Assembly: GCF_039542385.1 (NCBI RefSeq)
Contig: NZ_BAABIA010000002.1
Location: forward strand, 186,001-250,000
Reading direction: 5' to 3'
Length of the DNA stretch: 64,000 nt
DNA from: Prosthecobacter algae
Lineage (GTDB): Bacteria > Verrucomicrobiota > Verrucomicrobiia > Verrucomicrobiales > Verrucomicrobiaceae
In this document: in pieces, positions 18,701-27,274 of the stretch
Layout of the letters: each line of letters begins with the position of its first letter
Numbering within the stretch: the first letter of the stretch is position 1
Translations under genes and position numbers: made by a program
Notes under the pieces: generated by a model
What the model was told of the DNA's origin: nothing
What the model saw: only the letters and a program-made list of their open reading frames with translations
The model's database searches: none

Positions 18701-20608
18701 CCAGAGATTGCTGCTGCGGATGAATTCGGTCTGCTCGCGACCAGGTTCGCGTTTGGCTTTGTAAGTGACGCCATCCGGCTCCACCATGAAGTGGCTGACG
18801 ATGTTTAGCGTGGGTTCTGTGGTGAAGTAGCCATAGTTCCATTTCTGCGGCCAGGCACCACCTTCATAGATGGCGCAGCCTGCGGCGGCGGTGTAGCTGC
18901 CCACCTGGTCAATCTGCACATAGGCCTGCTGCTCCCAGTGCATGGCAGGATAGGTGGGCTCCTTCGGCAACATGGCGTTTGTGCCGACAACGCCGGGCAG
19001 CTTACCTTTAGCCAAAACATACTCAGGCAGCACCACGTGGATGAAGTGATTGCCACTGGTAGGCTGGGTATAAAAAACCTGGCCATCGGTGGTGATGTCG
19101 AGGCCCCAAGTATTGCCGCCGCGTGAGGCGTATTGCTCGATGGCGCTGCCATCCGGCTTGAAGCGTACCACGCCGGCACCGATGGGGCCGAAGCCTTTGC
19201 TGCCATCGCCCGATTTTGCATCTTCCGTGCTGGAATAACCATGAGTGGCATACACCCAGCCGTCCATGCCCCAGCGCATGTTGTTGATCACCGCATGGGT
19301 ATCACGATTGCCCAGGTTGGTGTAAATCTTGGTGCGTTTATCGGCCTTGTCATCCCCATCCGTGTCTTCAAAGAACCAAATGTCTGGAGCGGCACAGACG
19401 ATGATGCCATTCTTGTAAAACACGCTGCTGGTAGCCAGTTCGATCTTCTCGGCAAAGACGGTCTTTTTGTCCATCACACCGTCGCCATCGCTGTCTGAAA
19501 GAATGGACACACGATCAAGCGGTTCACGCTCATACTGGCCGGGCTTGATGGAGCCGGAGTCCTTCCAGGCATCCACATTCGCCTGACGCAGACCGTTGGG
19601 ATACTCCGGTGTCTCCACCACCCACAGACGGCCTTTATCATCCCAGTCAATGTTCATGGGCTTATTGATCAGCGGCTCGGCGGCGACCAGGGTCAGGTCA
19701 AATTCTGGGTGTATTTCGAGCTGCTTCGGCATCTCCTGCGGGCGCGGCACGCCGCCTTCGGCGTAACGCAGCGCATCGCCCAGTTCCTCCGGCTTGCAGA
19801 GTTCGTCCACGTTCTCCCGTTTCCCTGCCCAGGCGATGCCGCGCAGGATGGCGGTCTTGATGCCGACATGGGAAAAGTTTTTGTACCAGTGGCCGGGAAT
19901 ACAGGTGAAAGCGCGGTAGTTTTCTTTCTCGTAAGTCCACATCTGCGGCTGGATGTCGTAGATGTTCACGGCTTTCTTTTTGGCGACGGCCTCGGCAGCA
20001 CGCTGCTGGGCCTCCTTGTTGCCTTTGCCTCCCGTGTCTGCGGCTTTAGGGGTGTAGGCGGCGGCGAGGATCTTGGCCTCGGGCAGCATGTCCATGTCAT
20101 AGTAGATCTCGTCATCCAGATCAAAGTTCGAGATGTCCTTCGTGATGGGGTTTTCGTGATCGGTGAAGTAGAGGCTCATGGGCGCCTCCAGCCACTTGGT
20201 GCGGCTAAAGTTCCAGGACCCTCCGATGATCGTCTTGAACCAATCATGATCGCGGGAAACGGCCGCCGCATGGATGACCACGAGGCCACCACCTCGCTTC
20301 AAGAATTCCATGAGGTTCTTGCGTTCCTCGCCGATTTTGATGTTTCCGGCCTCCTGGGCGTGAAGGATGAGCACATCCGTTTTATCCAGTTGCTCCTTGG
20401 TGGGAAATTCCAGCCCACCATCGGCCTGCGCTCCGCGCTCGTTCAGCAGGGGCACCCAGTCTTTGAGAAATTGGGGGAAATCATGGGCCCCAGGGGCATG
20501 TGACTTTTTACCCGCGCGGATAAAAACCCGCAAAGGCTCAGCCGCAGAAGCAATCTGCGAAAGGCTGAAAGAGGAAAGAAAGGCGGCGGCCAGGATGAGA
20601 CGCTTCAT
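15782..20608 (-). CDS. Exported ThuA / propeller / HEAT / cytochrome c / ThuA multidomain protein
   Basis: A 1608-residue exported protein. After a signal peptide (about 1-22), residues 25-270 form a first ThuA glutamine-amidotransferase-like domain (LRVFIRAGKKSHAPGAHDFP). About 290-690 is the PVC-type membrane-bound-dehydrogenase propeller (MNIDWDDKGRLWVVETPEYP, and DSDGDGVMDKK calcium-type loops). About 740-980 is Ala-rich, HEAT-like helical repeat. A single heme site CAVCH lies at 1035-1039, followed by the usual downstream block (EVDPSFWAFNITTKKGEALQ). About 1160-1345 is beta-rich, NPCBM-like. A second ThuA domain covers about 1366-1608 (TKVLVIGGGSSHNFATFFGS). ThuA plus PVC-heme proteins are typical of Verrucomicrobiota and are linked to sugar oxidation; two ThuA domains in one chain is less usual. 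Role in carbohydrate use is inferred. Confidence 0.9.
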   Translation of the reverse strand: MKRLILAAAFLSSFSLSQIASAAEPLRVFIRAGKKSHAPGAHDFPQFLKDWVPLLNERGAQADGGLEFPTKEQLDKTDVLILHAQEAGNIKIGEERKNLMEFLKRGGGLVVIHAAAVSRDHDWFKTIIGGSWNFSRTKWLEAPMSLYFTDHENPITKDISNFDLDDEIYYDMDMLPEAKILAAAYTPKAADTGGKGNKEAQQRAAEAVAKKKAVNIYDIQPQMWTYEKENYRAFTCIPGHWYKNFSHVGIKTAILRGIAWAGKRENVDELCKPEELGDALRYAEGGVPRPQEMPKQLEIHPEFDLTLVAAEPLINKPMNIDWDDKGRLWVVETPEYPNGLRQANVDAWKDSGSIKPGQYEREPLDRVSILSDSDGDGVMDKKTVFAEKIELATSSVFYKNGIIVCAAPDIWFFEDTDGDDKADKRTKIYTNLGNRDTHAVINNMRWGMDGWVYATHGYSSTEDAKSGDGSKGFGPIGAGVVRFKPDGSAIEQYASRGGNTWGLDITTDGQVFYTQPTSGNHFIHVVLPEYVLAKGKLPGVVGTNAMLPKEPTYPAMHWEQQAYVQIDQVGSYTAAAGCAIYEGGAWPQKWNYGYFTTEPTLNIVSHFMVEPDGVTYKAKREPGREQTEFIRSSNLWFRPIEVRVGPDGALYVVDFCNQAIIHNDTRGPTHGPANAAVRPDRDHYYGRIWKVQHKQAKQVAAHVSTNSNGTQGSAALKTYEAAQQAVQSDTGRQQVLKDFAGAQDDWTRSAIIAACGSQAQFCVEAALISPLAGKLDSFVAALLPSSLPAGAAQLITACASTDSAVDALKITLLRGISQQVNEAPKFTPELTASLNKLLAQPSLAAATLPLITKWDKDRALAAEVKAQLGQFTTTLSDKAAPVEARINAAKALISVGGEASGSVVQALAAPDSPEALQSAIIAAMDDSGQVLDLVPAMSRLKAGLQNKAFEAILKRADATSALLAAVKEGQLDRALFAPGDVARLRSHPNKPIARTANELFKINNTAKDAIIAKLIPEVEKPGNVANGKMLFSAACAVCHKLGDIGVAVGPPLDGMGAHGPAELLIHIVDPNREVDPSFWAFNITTKKGEALQGVITSENTATVTLATQVGKREVAKAEIDKRENTRRSLMPEGLDALGPEALRDILAFICGDASKHYRILNLAEAYTADSREGVFAGPAANQGQVRLAKLGNVQVNQVPFFIQDAAKSATGANLIVLKGGPPKSQSATFPAKVEVPIHVATKRLQLLSGIAGWGFPAVKNEVPVLKATVIYDSGEKEEFTFLNGVHFSDYVRNVEVPGSNFVEGITQGQQMRLISMDLTKKGVAKTLLLESPERNPTAPVIVAITADIEGKGPAPANASGGRKDNAQMEPKEGGKGDGPLVPATPPQWEAGKTKVLVIGGGSSHNFATFFGSTDVATLKTAGYSVHYTEDRDQAASELPQADVAVVSVNRKFFDTAAYRKALMDFAAAGKGIIMLHPGTWYGFTGWPELNAQIVGGGSRGHDKIHPFEVKTVKEHPIMEGVPASFTVEDELYYMNAEPEKIPAGTAAIEVLAETSPSNKFNKPHPSIWITKHPTAKVVGIALGHDQRVHDMEAFQKLLTNAVKWASGK

Positions 20609-20806
20609 GGTTGTGAATGGATGCTAGGCGATATCAACGGCCCGAGGGAAGCCTATTCTAGCCACGGGGGACTATCGGGAATGCACATGGCGGAAAGCGC
20701 CCCCAGGTGACATTTCGATTGCCAAGGTGCCCTGGCTAAAGAGAATCGGCGCACGTCGTTTTTCCCGACCCCCATCCCTAAACCAAACCCAAACCTACCA
20801 ATTCCT

Positions 20807-21805
20807 ATGGGCAGACCCGTCACCCTCTTCACCGGCCAGTGGGCCGATCTCTCCTTTGACACCATGCTGCAGAAGGCCAAGGCCTTTGGGTATGATGGTG
20901 TCGAGCTCGCCTGCTGGGGCGACCACTTCGAAGTCGCCAAGGCGGATCAGGCCTACTGCGATGCCAAACGCGCCGCGCTGAAAGCCGCCGGCCTCCAGTG
21001 CCACGCCATCTCCACCCACCTTGTGGGCCAGGCCGTGTGCGACAACATTGATCCCCGCCACGCCCAGATCCTGCCTCCCCACATTTATGGCGATGGTGAA
21101 CCGGAAGGCGTGCGCCAGCGCGCGGCAGAAGAAATCATCAAGACCGCCCATGCCGCCAAGCGTTTCGGCGTGAATGTCGTGAACGGCTTCACGGGCAGCT
21201 CCATCTGGCATCTGGTGTATTCTTTCCCGCCGAACCTGCCAGGCCAGATCGACGCAGGTTATGCCGACTTTGCCAAACGCTGGATCCCCATCTTCGATGA
21301 ATTCCAGAAGCTGGGCGTGCGCTTCGCCCTCGAAGTCCACCCAACGGAAATCGCCTTCGACATCGCCAGTGCCGAGCGTGCCCTCCAGGCCGTGGATTAC
21401 CATCCGGCCTTCGGTTTCAACTATGACCCGAGCCACTTCGGCTACCAGGGCGTGGACTATGTGAAGTTCCTCTACAAGTTCAGCGACCGCATCTATCACG
21501 TACACATGAAGGACGTGGCCTGGAACCTGGGCGTGGACGCAGGCGTCTTCGGAGGTCATGTGGACTTCCACAAGCCTAGCCGCTACTGGGACTTCAAGTC
21601 CGTGGGCCGTGGCAACATCAACTTCGAGAAGATCATCCGCGCGCTGAATGACATCAGCTACGGTGGTCCTCTCAGTGTCGAGTGGGAAGACGGCGCGATG
21701 GACCGCGAGTTCGGAGCCACTGAATCTGCCGCTTTCGTGAAGAAACTCGACTTCCCGCCGTCGAAGATCATCTTCGATGCGCAGTTCGCCGAGAACAGCA
21801 AGTAA
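20807..21805 (+). CDS. Sugar phosphate isomerase/epimerase family protein (TIM barrel)
   Basis: A 332-residue xylose-isomerase-like TIM barrel. Metal-ligand positions are visible in order: [14 protein letters not shown] (Glu), [14 protein letters not shown] (Asp and His), IYHVHMKDV (His) and [15 protein letters not shown] (Glu). Family members epimerise or isomerise ketoses and inositols, or act on oxidised sugars. It has no signal peptide and is divergent from the ThuA/cytochrome gene across 198 bp, so the two may serve one sugar pathway and share regulation. A strong rho-independent terminator follows 14 bases after the stop. Confidence 0.9.
   Translation: MGRPVTLFTGQWADLSFDTMLQKAKAFGYDGVELACWGDHFEVAKADQAYCDAKRAALKAAGLQCHAISTHLVGQAVCDNIDPRHAQILPPHIYGDGEPEGVRQRAAEEIIKTAHAAKRFGVNVVNGFTGSSIWHLVYSFPPNLPGQIDAGYADFAKRWIPIFDEFQKLGVRFALEVHPTEIAFDIASAERALQAVDYHPAFGFNYDPSHFGYQGVDYVKFLYKFSDRIYHVHMKDVAWNLGVDAGVFGGHVDFHKPSRYWDFKSVGRGNINFEKIIRALNDISYGGPLSVEWEDGAMDREFGATESAAFVKKLDFPPSKIIFDAQFAENSK
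20820..20821. other. Codon-start context of the isomerase gene
   Basis: The ATG at 20807 is preceded by a C- and A-rich stretch without purine-rich ribosome-binding sequence, typical of the window. This entry only records that the start choice rests on conservation of the N-terminal strand ([17 protein letters not shown]), not on a ribosome-binding site. Confidence 0.4.
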
Positions 21806-21819
21806 GCCCTATCTATCGA

Positions 21820-21856
21820 AAACCGGAAGGTGCCCTGCACCTTCCGGTTTTTTATT
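21820..21856 (+). terminator. Rho-independent terminator of the isomerase gene
   Basis: A perfect 14-bp stem, AAACCGGAAGGTGC (21820-21833) with GCACCTTCCGGTTT (21837-21850), closes on a three-base CCT loop and runs into a T tract. It lies just after the isomerase stop. Because of its A/T flanks it could also act leftward for the convergent TPR gene. Confidence 0.93.
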
Positions 21857-21863
21857 GGGGGGC

Positions 21864-23600
21864 CTAACCGCCACTCTTCAATGCCGCAATGGCAGCCACC
21901 ATAGCACGCGCGAAAATGTAGTTTTGCAGGGGCCGTTTGCGCAGGGACTCCACCTGCTGCGCCCAGGTCTGCTCCAGGTCGGCTGTGGCTGCCGGTGTGA
22001 GGGCGGAGACAGCCTCGGTAAGTTTGACGGTCATCGCATCAATGTCGCGGCGGATCTGAATGTCATCCAGCCCTCCTGCAAAACGGCGCTTGAAATCCTG
22101 GGCCAGCTTTTGAGCCGCAGGTTTGTCTCCCCGGTTCAGCAGAGAAAGCAGACGGGCGTACTCTTCATAGGAGACGGAATTCCGACGCTGGCTGAGAGAT
22201 GAATATTTGACCGCTTCGTCCCATTTTTGAAGCGCCACACAGGCGAGGGCAAGTTTGTAGGTGTCGAAGTTGTAGTTGGGATTCTTTTTCGTCCACTCAT
22301 CCTGCCGCTGCATCGCCAGGGCGACACTGGTGGCCGCTTCGATGGGCTGGTTTTGCGCCATTTGGCAAGCCGCCAGATCCAGGAGAGACTCAATGACATA
22401 CCCATTAAAGTTCGCCGCCTCAGCGCGCTTTTGATTGTCCCCAAATTGCTTTGCTGCCTGGGGGTAATTGCGAAGGCCGAATTCAGCGGCCCCCAAAGCT
22501 TTGTAAAACGCATACGGAATGCGGGCATCGCCCCCCTCTGGAGGCAGGTGTGGAAAGACCTCCGCTAGGGTCACCTTGGCCGACGCAAAGTCGCCTCTCT
22601 CGGCCTGACTTTCGGCCAGATCGGTGCCTATCTCCAAGAGCTTGGCCTTGTCCTGAGCGAAGTTAGCCTTGGTCGCGGCGTAGGCCCGGGCATGCCAGTC
22701 GGCAGCTCGGTCAAAGCTCAGGGCATAACCGCGCAGCTTGCCGATTTCATTATAGGCATAGGTCACCTGCTCGGAGGCCTCGCCATAAATGTTAGCGGCA
22801 TTGTAGAGGGCGTATTGCTCCTGGGCATGGGCCATGGATTCCTGCCTAGCCAACAAAAGAGAGCGAGTGAAATGGGCTGAGCGCAGGGCGAAGTCCGTGA
22901 GCTTACTGCGAAGAAAAGGCCGAAACACCCCGGCAGCCTGCGTGCGAACCCCGCTGCCCAAATGCCTCCCACCGAGGTACCAGCCCCCCGCCCGCTGCCG
23001 AGAGAGAACAGCAAATCCAGCCCCCTTCTCTGGCAGTTTGAGCCCCAGCCCATGGGGAGAAAAAGCGAAGCCCTCATTGGTGGCAAAGGGCGCACCGCTC
23101 TCATCCAACACCTCCATTTTTGCGGCATGTAGACGTGCTTTTTTCCAGTAGGGATGGTCCTTGAAGGTGACTTCCAAAGGCGCATCTGCGGCGGTGGCAG
23201 GCAGCTTCACTCCTGCAATTGCGCCGGGGATGTCGAATTCGCTCATCTCTGACATATTCGCGATCACAAAACTCTGAAGGTCATCGGAAAACGAGAAGAG
23301 CACCACGCCTCCGTTGTTAAATCCCACCCGGATCAGGCCGGGTTCTGGATGCGTGACGTTTTTGAGGGTGCCGGTGATTTTTCCGTCGGAACTGAGAATC
23401 TCAATTTTGTCCGCCCCAAAACGCAGTCGCGGGTAACTGGTGAAGGAGCATTCCCAGTCCGCATTGTTGAGGGCCGTCAAAAAACTTTCTGTACTTTGGA
23501 AAGCGGGATTGGCCCCCTGACCTTCGGCAGGAAGAAAAGCCCCCAGGCAGGCCGTCATAACAGCCACACGAAGGATCAAGGAATAAAATGAAAGTTTCAT
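21864..23600 (-). CDS. Exported TPR-repeat protein of unknown function
   Basis: A 578-residue protein with an N-terminal signal peptide (LILRVAVMTACLGAFLPAEG, cleavage near residue 28). About 30-210 is beta-rich (SFTSYPRLRFGADKIEILSS, then ITGTLKNVTHPEPGLIRVGF) and looks like a lipocalin- or PH-like module that I cannot name. About 240-520 is helical with degenerate tetratricopeptide repeats (ARAYAATKANFAQDKAKLLE, KALGAAEFGLRNYPQAAKQF). It is probably periplasmic and acts in protein-protein contacts. It converges on the isomerase gene and is divergent from the RNA methyltransferase. No enzymatic motif is visible. Confidence 0.8.
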   Translation of the reverse strand: MKLSFYSLILRVAVMTACLGAFLPAEGQGANPAFQSTESFLTALNNADWECSFTSYPRLRFGADKIEILSSDGKITGTLKNVTHPEPGLIRVGFNNGGVVLFSFSDDLQSFVIANMSEMSEFDIPGAIAGVKLPATAADAPLEVTFKDHPYWKKARLHAAKMEVLDESGAPFATNEGFAFSPHGLGLKLPEKGAGFAVLSRQRAGGWYLGGRHLGSGVRTQAAGVFRPFLRSKLTDFALRSAHFTRSLLLARQESMAHAQEQYALYNAANIYGEASEQVTYAYNEIGKLRGYALSFDRAADWHARAYAATKANFAQDKAKLLEIGTDLAESQAERGDFASAKVTLAEVFPHLPPEGGDARIPYAFYKALGAAEFGLRNYPQAAKQFGDNQKRAEAANFNGYVIESLLDLAACQMAQNQPIEAATSVALAMQRQDEWTKKNPNYNFDTYKLALACVALQKWDEAVKYSSLSQRRNSVSYEEYARLLSLLNRGDKPAAQKLAQDFKRRFAGGLDDIQIRRDIDAMTVKLTEAVSALTPAATADLEQTWAQQVESLRKRPLQNYIFARAMVAAIAALKSGG

Positions 23601-23747
23601 TGGTTAGGCCAGGGCCACGAGGATTAATCCGTGAACGTAAAGATTCTGACGCGTTTTCGTCAATCCCTAAACTCCCCTGCCTTCCCCTATCCACATCTGA
23701 TCTCACCCCTCATTTGACCTGCCCGCCGCCTCTGCTACAGGGTAACG

Positions 23748-24956
23748 ATGGTCCCACGCAAGTTTGTCGCCCACCCTTTCGCCTATCACCAGGAGCTCGA
23801 TGTCCGCATCGATAACCTGACCAATGAGGGCAGCGGAGTCGCGCGTGTGGATGGCTGGGTCGTCTTTGTCCCATTTGCCCTGCCTGGGGAGTTAGTGCGC
23901 TGCCGCATCTACCGCAATCACAAGAACTACAGCAATGCCGACTTGGTAGAAGTGCTGGAGCCTTCCAGCGAGCGCGTGGCTGCCCCCTGCCCTCTTTTTG
24001 GCACCTGTGGCGGCTGCCAGTACCAGCACCTCGATTACGCGAAACAGATCGAATGGAAACGGCGGCAGGTGGAAGAGTTGCTGAAGCACATGGCGAAGAT
24101 TGAGCACCCGGTGCTGCCTGTGATTGCCTCGCCCAAGCAATACGAATACCGCTCCAAAATCACCCCGCATTTTCACAAACCGAAGGCGGGAGAAATCGGG
24201 GCCATTGGCTTTCTGCGCGTGGGAACTCGCAATGCGATGGTGGATGTGGAGCAGTGCCCCATCGCCATGCGCCAGCTCAATGAACAACTCACCGTCGTTC
24301 GTGCAGAAGCTCGGGCCAATCAGGAGGCGTTTAAAAACGGAGCCACACTCCTGATGCGAGCTGCCGTGAATGGCGTGCTGACGAAAGCGGACCAAATCGC
24401 CATCGAACAGGTGGGCGACGTGAAGTTCGAATTCCAGGCAGGCGACTTCTTCCAAAACAATCCCTTCATCCTGGCTGACTTCGTGGGTTACGCCGTGGAT
24501 GAAGCCAAATCAGCGGGAGCTCAGTACCTAGTGGATGCCTACTGTGGCAGCGGCCTTTTTGGCATCAGTGCCGCCCGTCATTTCCAGGAAGTCATCGGCG
24601 TGGAACTTTCCGAGAGTGCTGTCCGCAAAGCCGCCCATAACGCTGAAATCAATGGCCTCACCAACTGCCGCTTCCTGGCAGCAGATGCTCGCGAAATCTT
24701 CAAAGAAGTGCCGCACGCCGGCAAGGAAACCGTGGTCATCATTGACCCTCCACGAGCCGGCTGTAGTGAAGAGTTCCTGCAGCAGCTTTTTGCCTTCGAT
24801 CCCAAGCGCGTGGTTTACATCTCCTGCAATCCCGCCACCCAGATGCGCGATCTCGTGCTCTTCACGGAAGCAGGATTCAAGCTGGAAAAGGTCCAGCCCT
24901 TTGATCTCTTCCCCCAGACCAAGCACCTGGAGTGTGTGATGACGCTGAGCCGTTGA
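23748..24956 (+). CDS. 23S rRNA uracil-5 methyltransferase family protein (RlmD/TrmA type)
   Basis: A 402-residue SAM-dependent RNA methyltransferase. Residues 14-72 form a TRAM RNA-binding domain (NEGSGVARVDGWVVFVPFAL). Four cysteines suited to a 4Fe-4S cluster occur at 81, 87, 90 (CPLFGTCGGC) and 170. The SAM loop is DAYCGSGLFG at 263-272, DPPRAGC begins at 333, and the nucleophile is Cys 360 in YISCNPAT. All hallmarks of the RumA/TrmA family are present; the iron-sulfur cysteines favour an rRNA uridine methyltransferase over tRNA-specific TrmA, but the exact position modified is not deducible. Stand-alone gene with its own terminator. Confidence 0.93.
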   Translation: MVPRKFVAHPFAYHQELDVRIDNLTNEGSGVARVDGWVVFVPFALPGELVRCRIYRNHKNYSNADLVEVLEPSSERVAAPCPLFGTCGGCQYQHLDYAKQIEWKRRQVEELLKHMAKIEHPVLPVIASPKQYEYRSKITPHFHKPKAGEIGAIGFLRVGTRNAMVDVEQCPIAMRQLNEQLTVVRAEARANQEAFKNGATLLMRAAVNGVLTKADQIAIEQVGDVKFEFQAGDFFQNNPFILADFVGYAVDEAKSAGAQYLVDAYCGSGLFGISAARHFQEVIGVELSESAVRKAAHNAEINGLTNCRFLAADAREIFKEVPHAGKETVVIIDPPRAGCSEEFLQQLFAFDPKRVVYISCNPATQMRDLVLFTEAGFKLEKVQPFDLFPQTKHLECVMTLSR

Positions 24957-24963
24957 TCCACCC

Positions 24964-24996
24964 TCCCCACCTGGCACTTCGTTAGGTGGGGATTTG
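24964..24996 (+). terminator. Terminator after the RNA methyltransferase gene
   Basis: A nine-base stem, TCCCCACCT (24964-24972) with AGGTGGGGA (24984-24992), encloses an 11-base loop and is followed by TTTG. The T tract is short, so termination may be incomplete, but the position eight bases after the stop fits. Confidence 0.7.
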
Positions 24997-25005
24997 TGCT
25001 GGCTC

Positions 25006-25902
25006 TTATTGAGGAACCAACGCCGCCACGATAACCCGAACGTTGTGGGCCAGCATGGTCTCAAAGGTATGGGCATGGAGAGAGGTGCCATCAGCCACCA
25101 AGGCTTCGCCCGTCTTCACCCCAGTGCTGCGCACGATTTCGGAAAGCACTTTAGGGTTGGCTTGGTCTTCTGGAAACACCGCCTTGATCTTGTTGTCACG
25201 GATCGCCTGGATCGTCTGCGCGATGTATTGGGCCGAGATGTCATCACTGCGGCCGATGCCCAGCATGGGGATGGTCTTAAATCCATACTCCTTGCAAAAA
25301 TAGCCGAAAGCAGCATGCGCGGTCACCAGCTTGCGATCCCCGCGAGGAATGCGCGAAATCTCCTTTTGCGCCCAACTCTTGAGCTGCATGAACTTCTCTC
25401 CTGCGGCCTTGGCCCCGGCCTCATAGGCCGCTTCATTGGCAGGATCCACTGCACTCAGTTCACTGGCGATGACACGGGCGGCCCGCTTCATGTTTTCGGC
25501 ACTGTGCCACCAGTGAGGGTCCACGCTGCTTTTGGCATGGGCCGGGCAGCACACAAAGATTTCATTCTTGGGATCCAGCAGCAAGGAAGGGATCGGCCGG
25601 CCCACCTCCACGATTTTCACCCCGCTGCCCACGCTGTCCCGCAGCTTGTCCAGGTAAGTCTCCAAATGCTTACCGCAGGCCAACACCAGCGGGGCCCCGC
25701 GCATGGAGGCGATATCACGCGCAGACGGTTCAAAATGATGGATGTCACCTCCCGCTTTCATCACCTCCACCACTTCCACATGAGGGCCGCCCACCTGCCG
25801 GGCCACATCCGCCAAAATAGGGTGAAGCGTGGCCACCTTCACAGCAGCCGAGGCACTGAGCCCCCAGGACAGCAGAAAAAAGAGAGAGAGGAAAGTTTTC
25901 AT
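25006..25902 (-). CDS. Zinc/manganese ABC transporter substrate-binding protein, ZnuA-like
   Basis: A 298-residue periplasmic metal-binding protein from the ATG at 25902, with signal peptide MKTFLSLFFLLSWGLSASAA. Candidate metal ligands lie at His 55/56 (GGDIHHFEPS, the cluster A-I hallmark), His 130/133 (DPHWWHS), His 196 (VTAHAAFGYF) and Glu 245/Asp 246 (FPEDQANP). The acidic/His-rich loop of classic ZnuA is short, so zinc and manganese cannot be separated from this gene alone. The frame is open 15 codons further upstream without signal-like sequence. The matching membrane and ATPase genes are absent from the window, so it may use a transporter encoded elsewhere. It follows the His-loop outer-membrane gene at 82 bp and has its own operator-like site. 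Confidence 0.92.
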   Translation of the reverse strand: MKTFLSLFFLLSWGLSASAAVKVATLHPILADVARQVGGPHVEVVEVMKAGGDIHHFEPSARDIASMRGAPLVLACGKHLETYLDKLRDSVGSGVKIVEVGRPIPSLLLDPKNEIFVCCPAHAKSSVDPHWWHSAENMKRAARVIASELSAVDPANEAAYEAGAKAAGEKFMQLKSWAQKEISRIPRGDRKLVTAHAAFGYFCKEYGFKTIPMLGIGRSDDISAQYIAQTIQAIRDNKIKAVFPEDQANPKVLSEIVRSTGVKTGEALVADGTSLHAHTFETMLAHNVRVIVAALVPQ

Positions 25903-25920
25903 ATTGGAGGAAGGAAATGG

Positions 25921-25944
25921 AGGCACCTTGCCACCAAGGTGCCT
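25921..25944 (-). promoter_or_regulatory. Intercistronic hairpin between outer-membrane barrel and znuA-like genes
   Basis: A perfect ten-base stem, AGGCACCTTG (25921-25930) with CAAGGTGCCT (25935-25944), has a four-base loop. There is no T tract on either side, so it is not a standard terminator. It could stabilise or process the message so that the two genes are expressed at different levels. Confidence 0.6.
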
Positions 25945-25957
25945 CATAAGAAACGAT

Positions 25958-25977
25958 TGTTAATGCAAAATTGTTGC
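25958..25977 (+). promoter_or_regulatory. Operator-like site A upstream of the znuA-like gene
   Basis: TGTTAATGCAAAATTGTTGC lies between the barrel gene stop and the znuA-like start. It matches 17 of 20 positions of the site at 27275-27294 on the opposite strand. Duplication before both genes of a metal-uptake pair fits a Zur- or Fur-family operator; the regulator identity is inferred. Confidence 0.55.
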
Positions 25978-25983
25978 TAAAGA

Positions 25984-27261
25984 TCAGCGCACTTCAGGTC
26001 CGCCCCAGGCAAAGCTCACCTGGGCCCACACGGCGTGATCCGTGCCCCGCTCATTGGAGTTGTCATAGTTGTATTGCAGGCGAAAGCGCAGTGTGCGTGC
26101 ATCATTGGCATACCAGGTGACACCAGGGCTGACGCGAAAACGTGAATCCTGGGCCGTGTCGGCATTCCCAGCCACGTATTCACCACGCAGGCCCAATTCC
26201 AGATTGTTCGGCAGACCGTAAAGCAGGCTCAGGTAGGCACCAAAGTCTTGCTGAGTTTCAGGATTACGTCCTTCCACCAACTCGTCTTCCACCTTGAAGC
26301 GATTGAACATGGCCTCCGAGCGCACCCGGAAGTAGCGGCCACCTGGATCAAAACCGTTTTCGCGCCACTGGTACTCCGCATGCACACCATAGATGCTGGT
26401 GCGGTAACCCGAAACATTGTCCGCCCAAGCCCCGGAAATACCGCCACGGAACTGGTGAAAGTCATTGTAGTTGTACACGTTCGTCCAGTTGGCCACGAGC
26501 ATGAACTCATCTTCTCCGAAGAAGGCTTCCTCGGTAGCATAACGCGCCTCCCCTTCATCCTCATGTTCATGACCATGGTCATCCTCACCTTTGGGGGCCA
26601 CGCCTAACGCCACATCAAACTGGGAGGTCCACGGCACTGGGGCCAGCCAGGTGATCTCCGCACCGATCGTCGTCATGGAGTCTTCGCCCAAGATCCGGGT
26701 ATTCACCAAATACTGGTCAATCCAGTCAAACCCGTGCGGGTGGTAAGTATTCTGAATACCAAATCGGTTGTAAACTCGGCCTCCACGAACCTCGAAGCCG
26801 CCTGGGAGATTTTTAAACTTCCAGAACACTTCTTCGAAGATCGGGTCGATGCGCCCGCCCGTCACAGCCGCTGCATAGGTGATGAAAAATTCGTTGTACT
26901 CATCCAGTCGCCCCGAAAGAGAGAACTCGATGTTCTGAAAAGTCACTGCGTCTCTTTCCTCTGGATCATGATGACCAGTTCGCAGTTCTTCCTGCTCGGT
27001 GGAGGCCGTGCCAAAAGCCGTGTCCATGTGAATGTGAGGAAAGATTTTGCCCGCCAGACTCACGTCCAGACCCGTTAGCCAATCCGCCTTACCATCCATC
27101 GGCAGCACTACGGGTGCGGACATCGCACTGAAGGTAGAATACTCGTATTTTTGTTGCTGCTGAGCCTCAAACTGGGCGGAAGTTTGCGCCCAGGCAGCGC
27201 CGGAAACCAAAAGGCTACCGGCCAAGACGAGAGATAAAGAAGAAGCAACGGGAGGATGCAT
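25984..27261 (-). CDS. Outer-membrane beta-barrel protein with His/Asp/Glu-rich loop, probable metal porin
   Basis: A 425-residue exported barrel from the ATG at 27261. It starts with signal peptide VASSLSLVLAGSLLVSGAAW and ends in the alternating aromatic pattern of an outer-membrane strand (DHAVWAQVSFAWGGPEVR). Repeated amphipathic strands run throughout (FRLQYNYDNSNERG, LELGLRGEYVAGN). Residues about 226-238 form a loop with sequence EDDHGHEHEDEGE, and HH/HPH clusters occur at about 97-98 and 174-176. A loop of this kind is expected to bind zinc or similar metals at the cell surface. The gene precedes a ZnuA-like protein, so it probably admits metal through the outer membrane. It is not a TonB-dependent receptor: no plug or TonB box is visible. 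An upstream TTG at 27270 is an alternative start. Confidence 0.85.
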   Translation of the reverse strand: MHPPVASSLSLVLAGSLLVSGAAWAQTSAQFEAQQQQKYEYSTFSAMSAPVVLPMDGKADWLTGLDVSLAGKIFPHIHMDTAFGTASTEQEELRTGHHDPEERDAVTFQNIEFSLSGRLDEYNEFFITYAAAVTGGRIDPIFEEVFWKFKNLPGGFEVRGGRVYNRFGIQNTYHPHGFDWIDQYLVNTRILGEDSMTTIGAEITWLAPVPWTSQFDVALGVAPKGEDDHGHEHEDEGEARYATEEAFFGEDEFMLVANWTNVYNYNDFHQFRGGISGAWADNVSGYRTSIYGVHAEYQWRENGFDPGGRYFRVRSEAMFNRFKVEDELVEGRNPETQQDFGAYLSLLYGLPNNLELGLRGEYVAGNADTAQDSRFRVSPGVTWYANDARTLRFRLQYNYDNSNERGTDHAVWAQVSFAWGGPEVR

Positions 27262-27274
27262 GACGATCAATAAA

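Noticed and set aside
20795-21571. 258-codon minus-strand frame opposite the sugar isomerase
   Set aside because: Mirrors the TIM-barrel gene; no promoter or family features.
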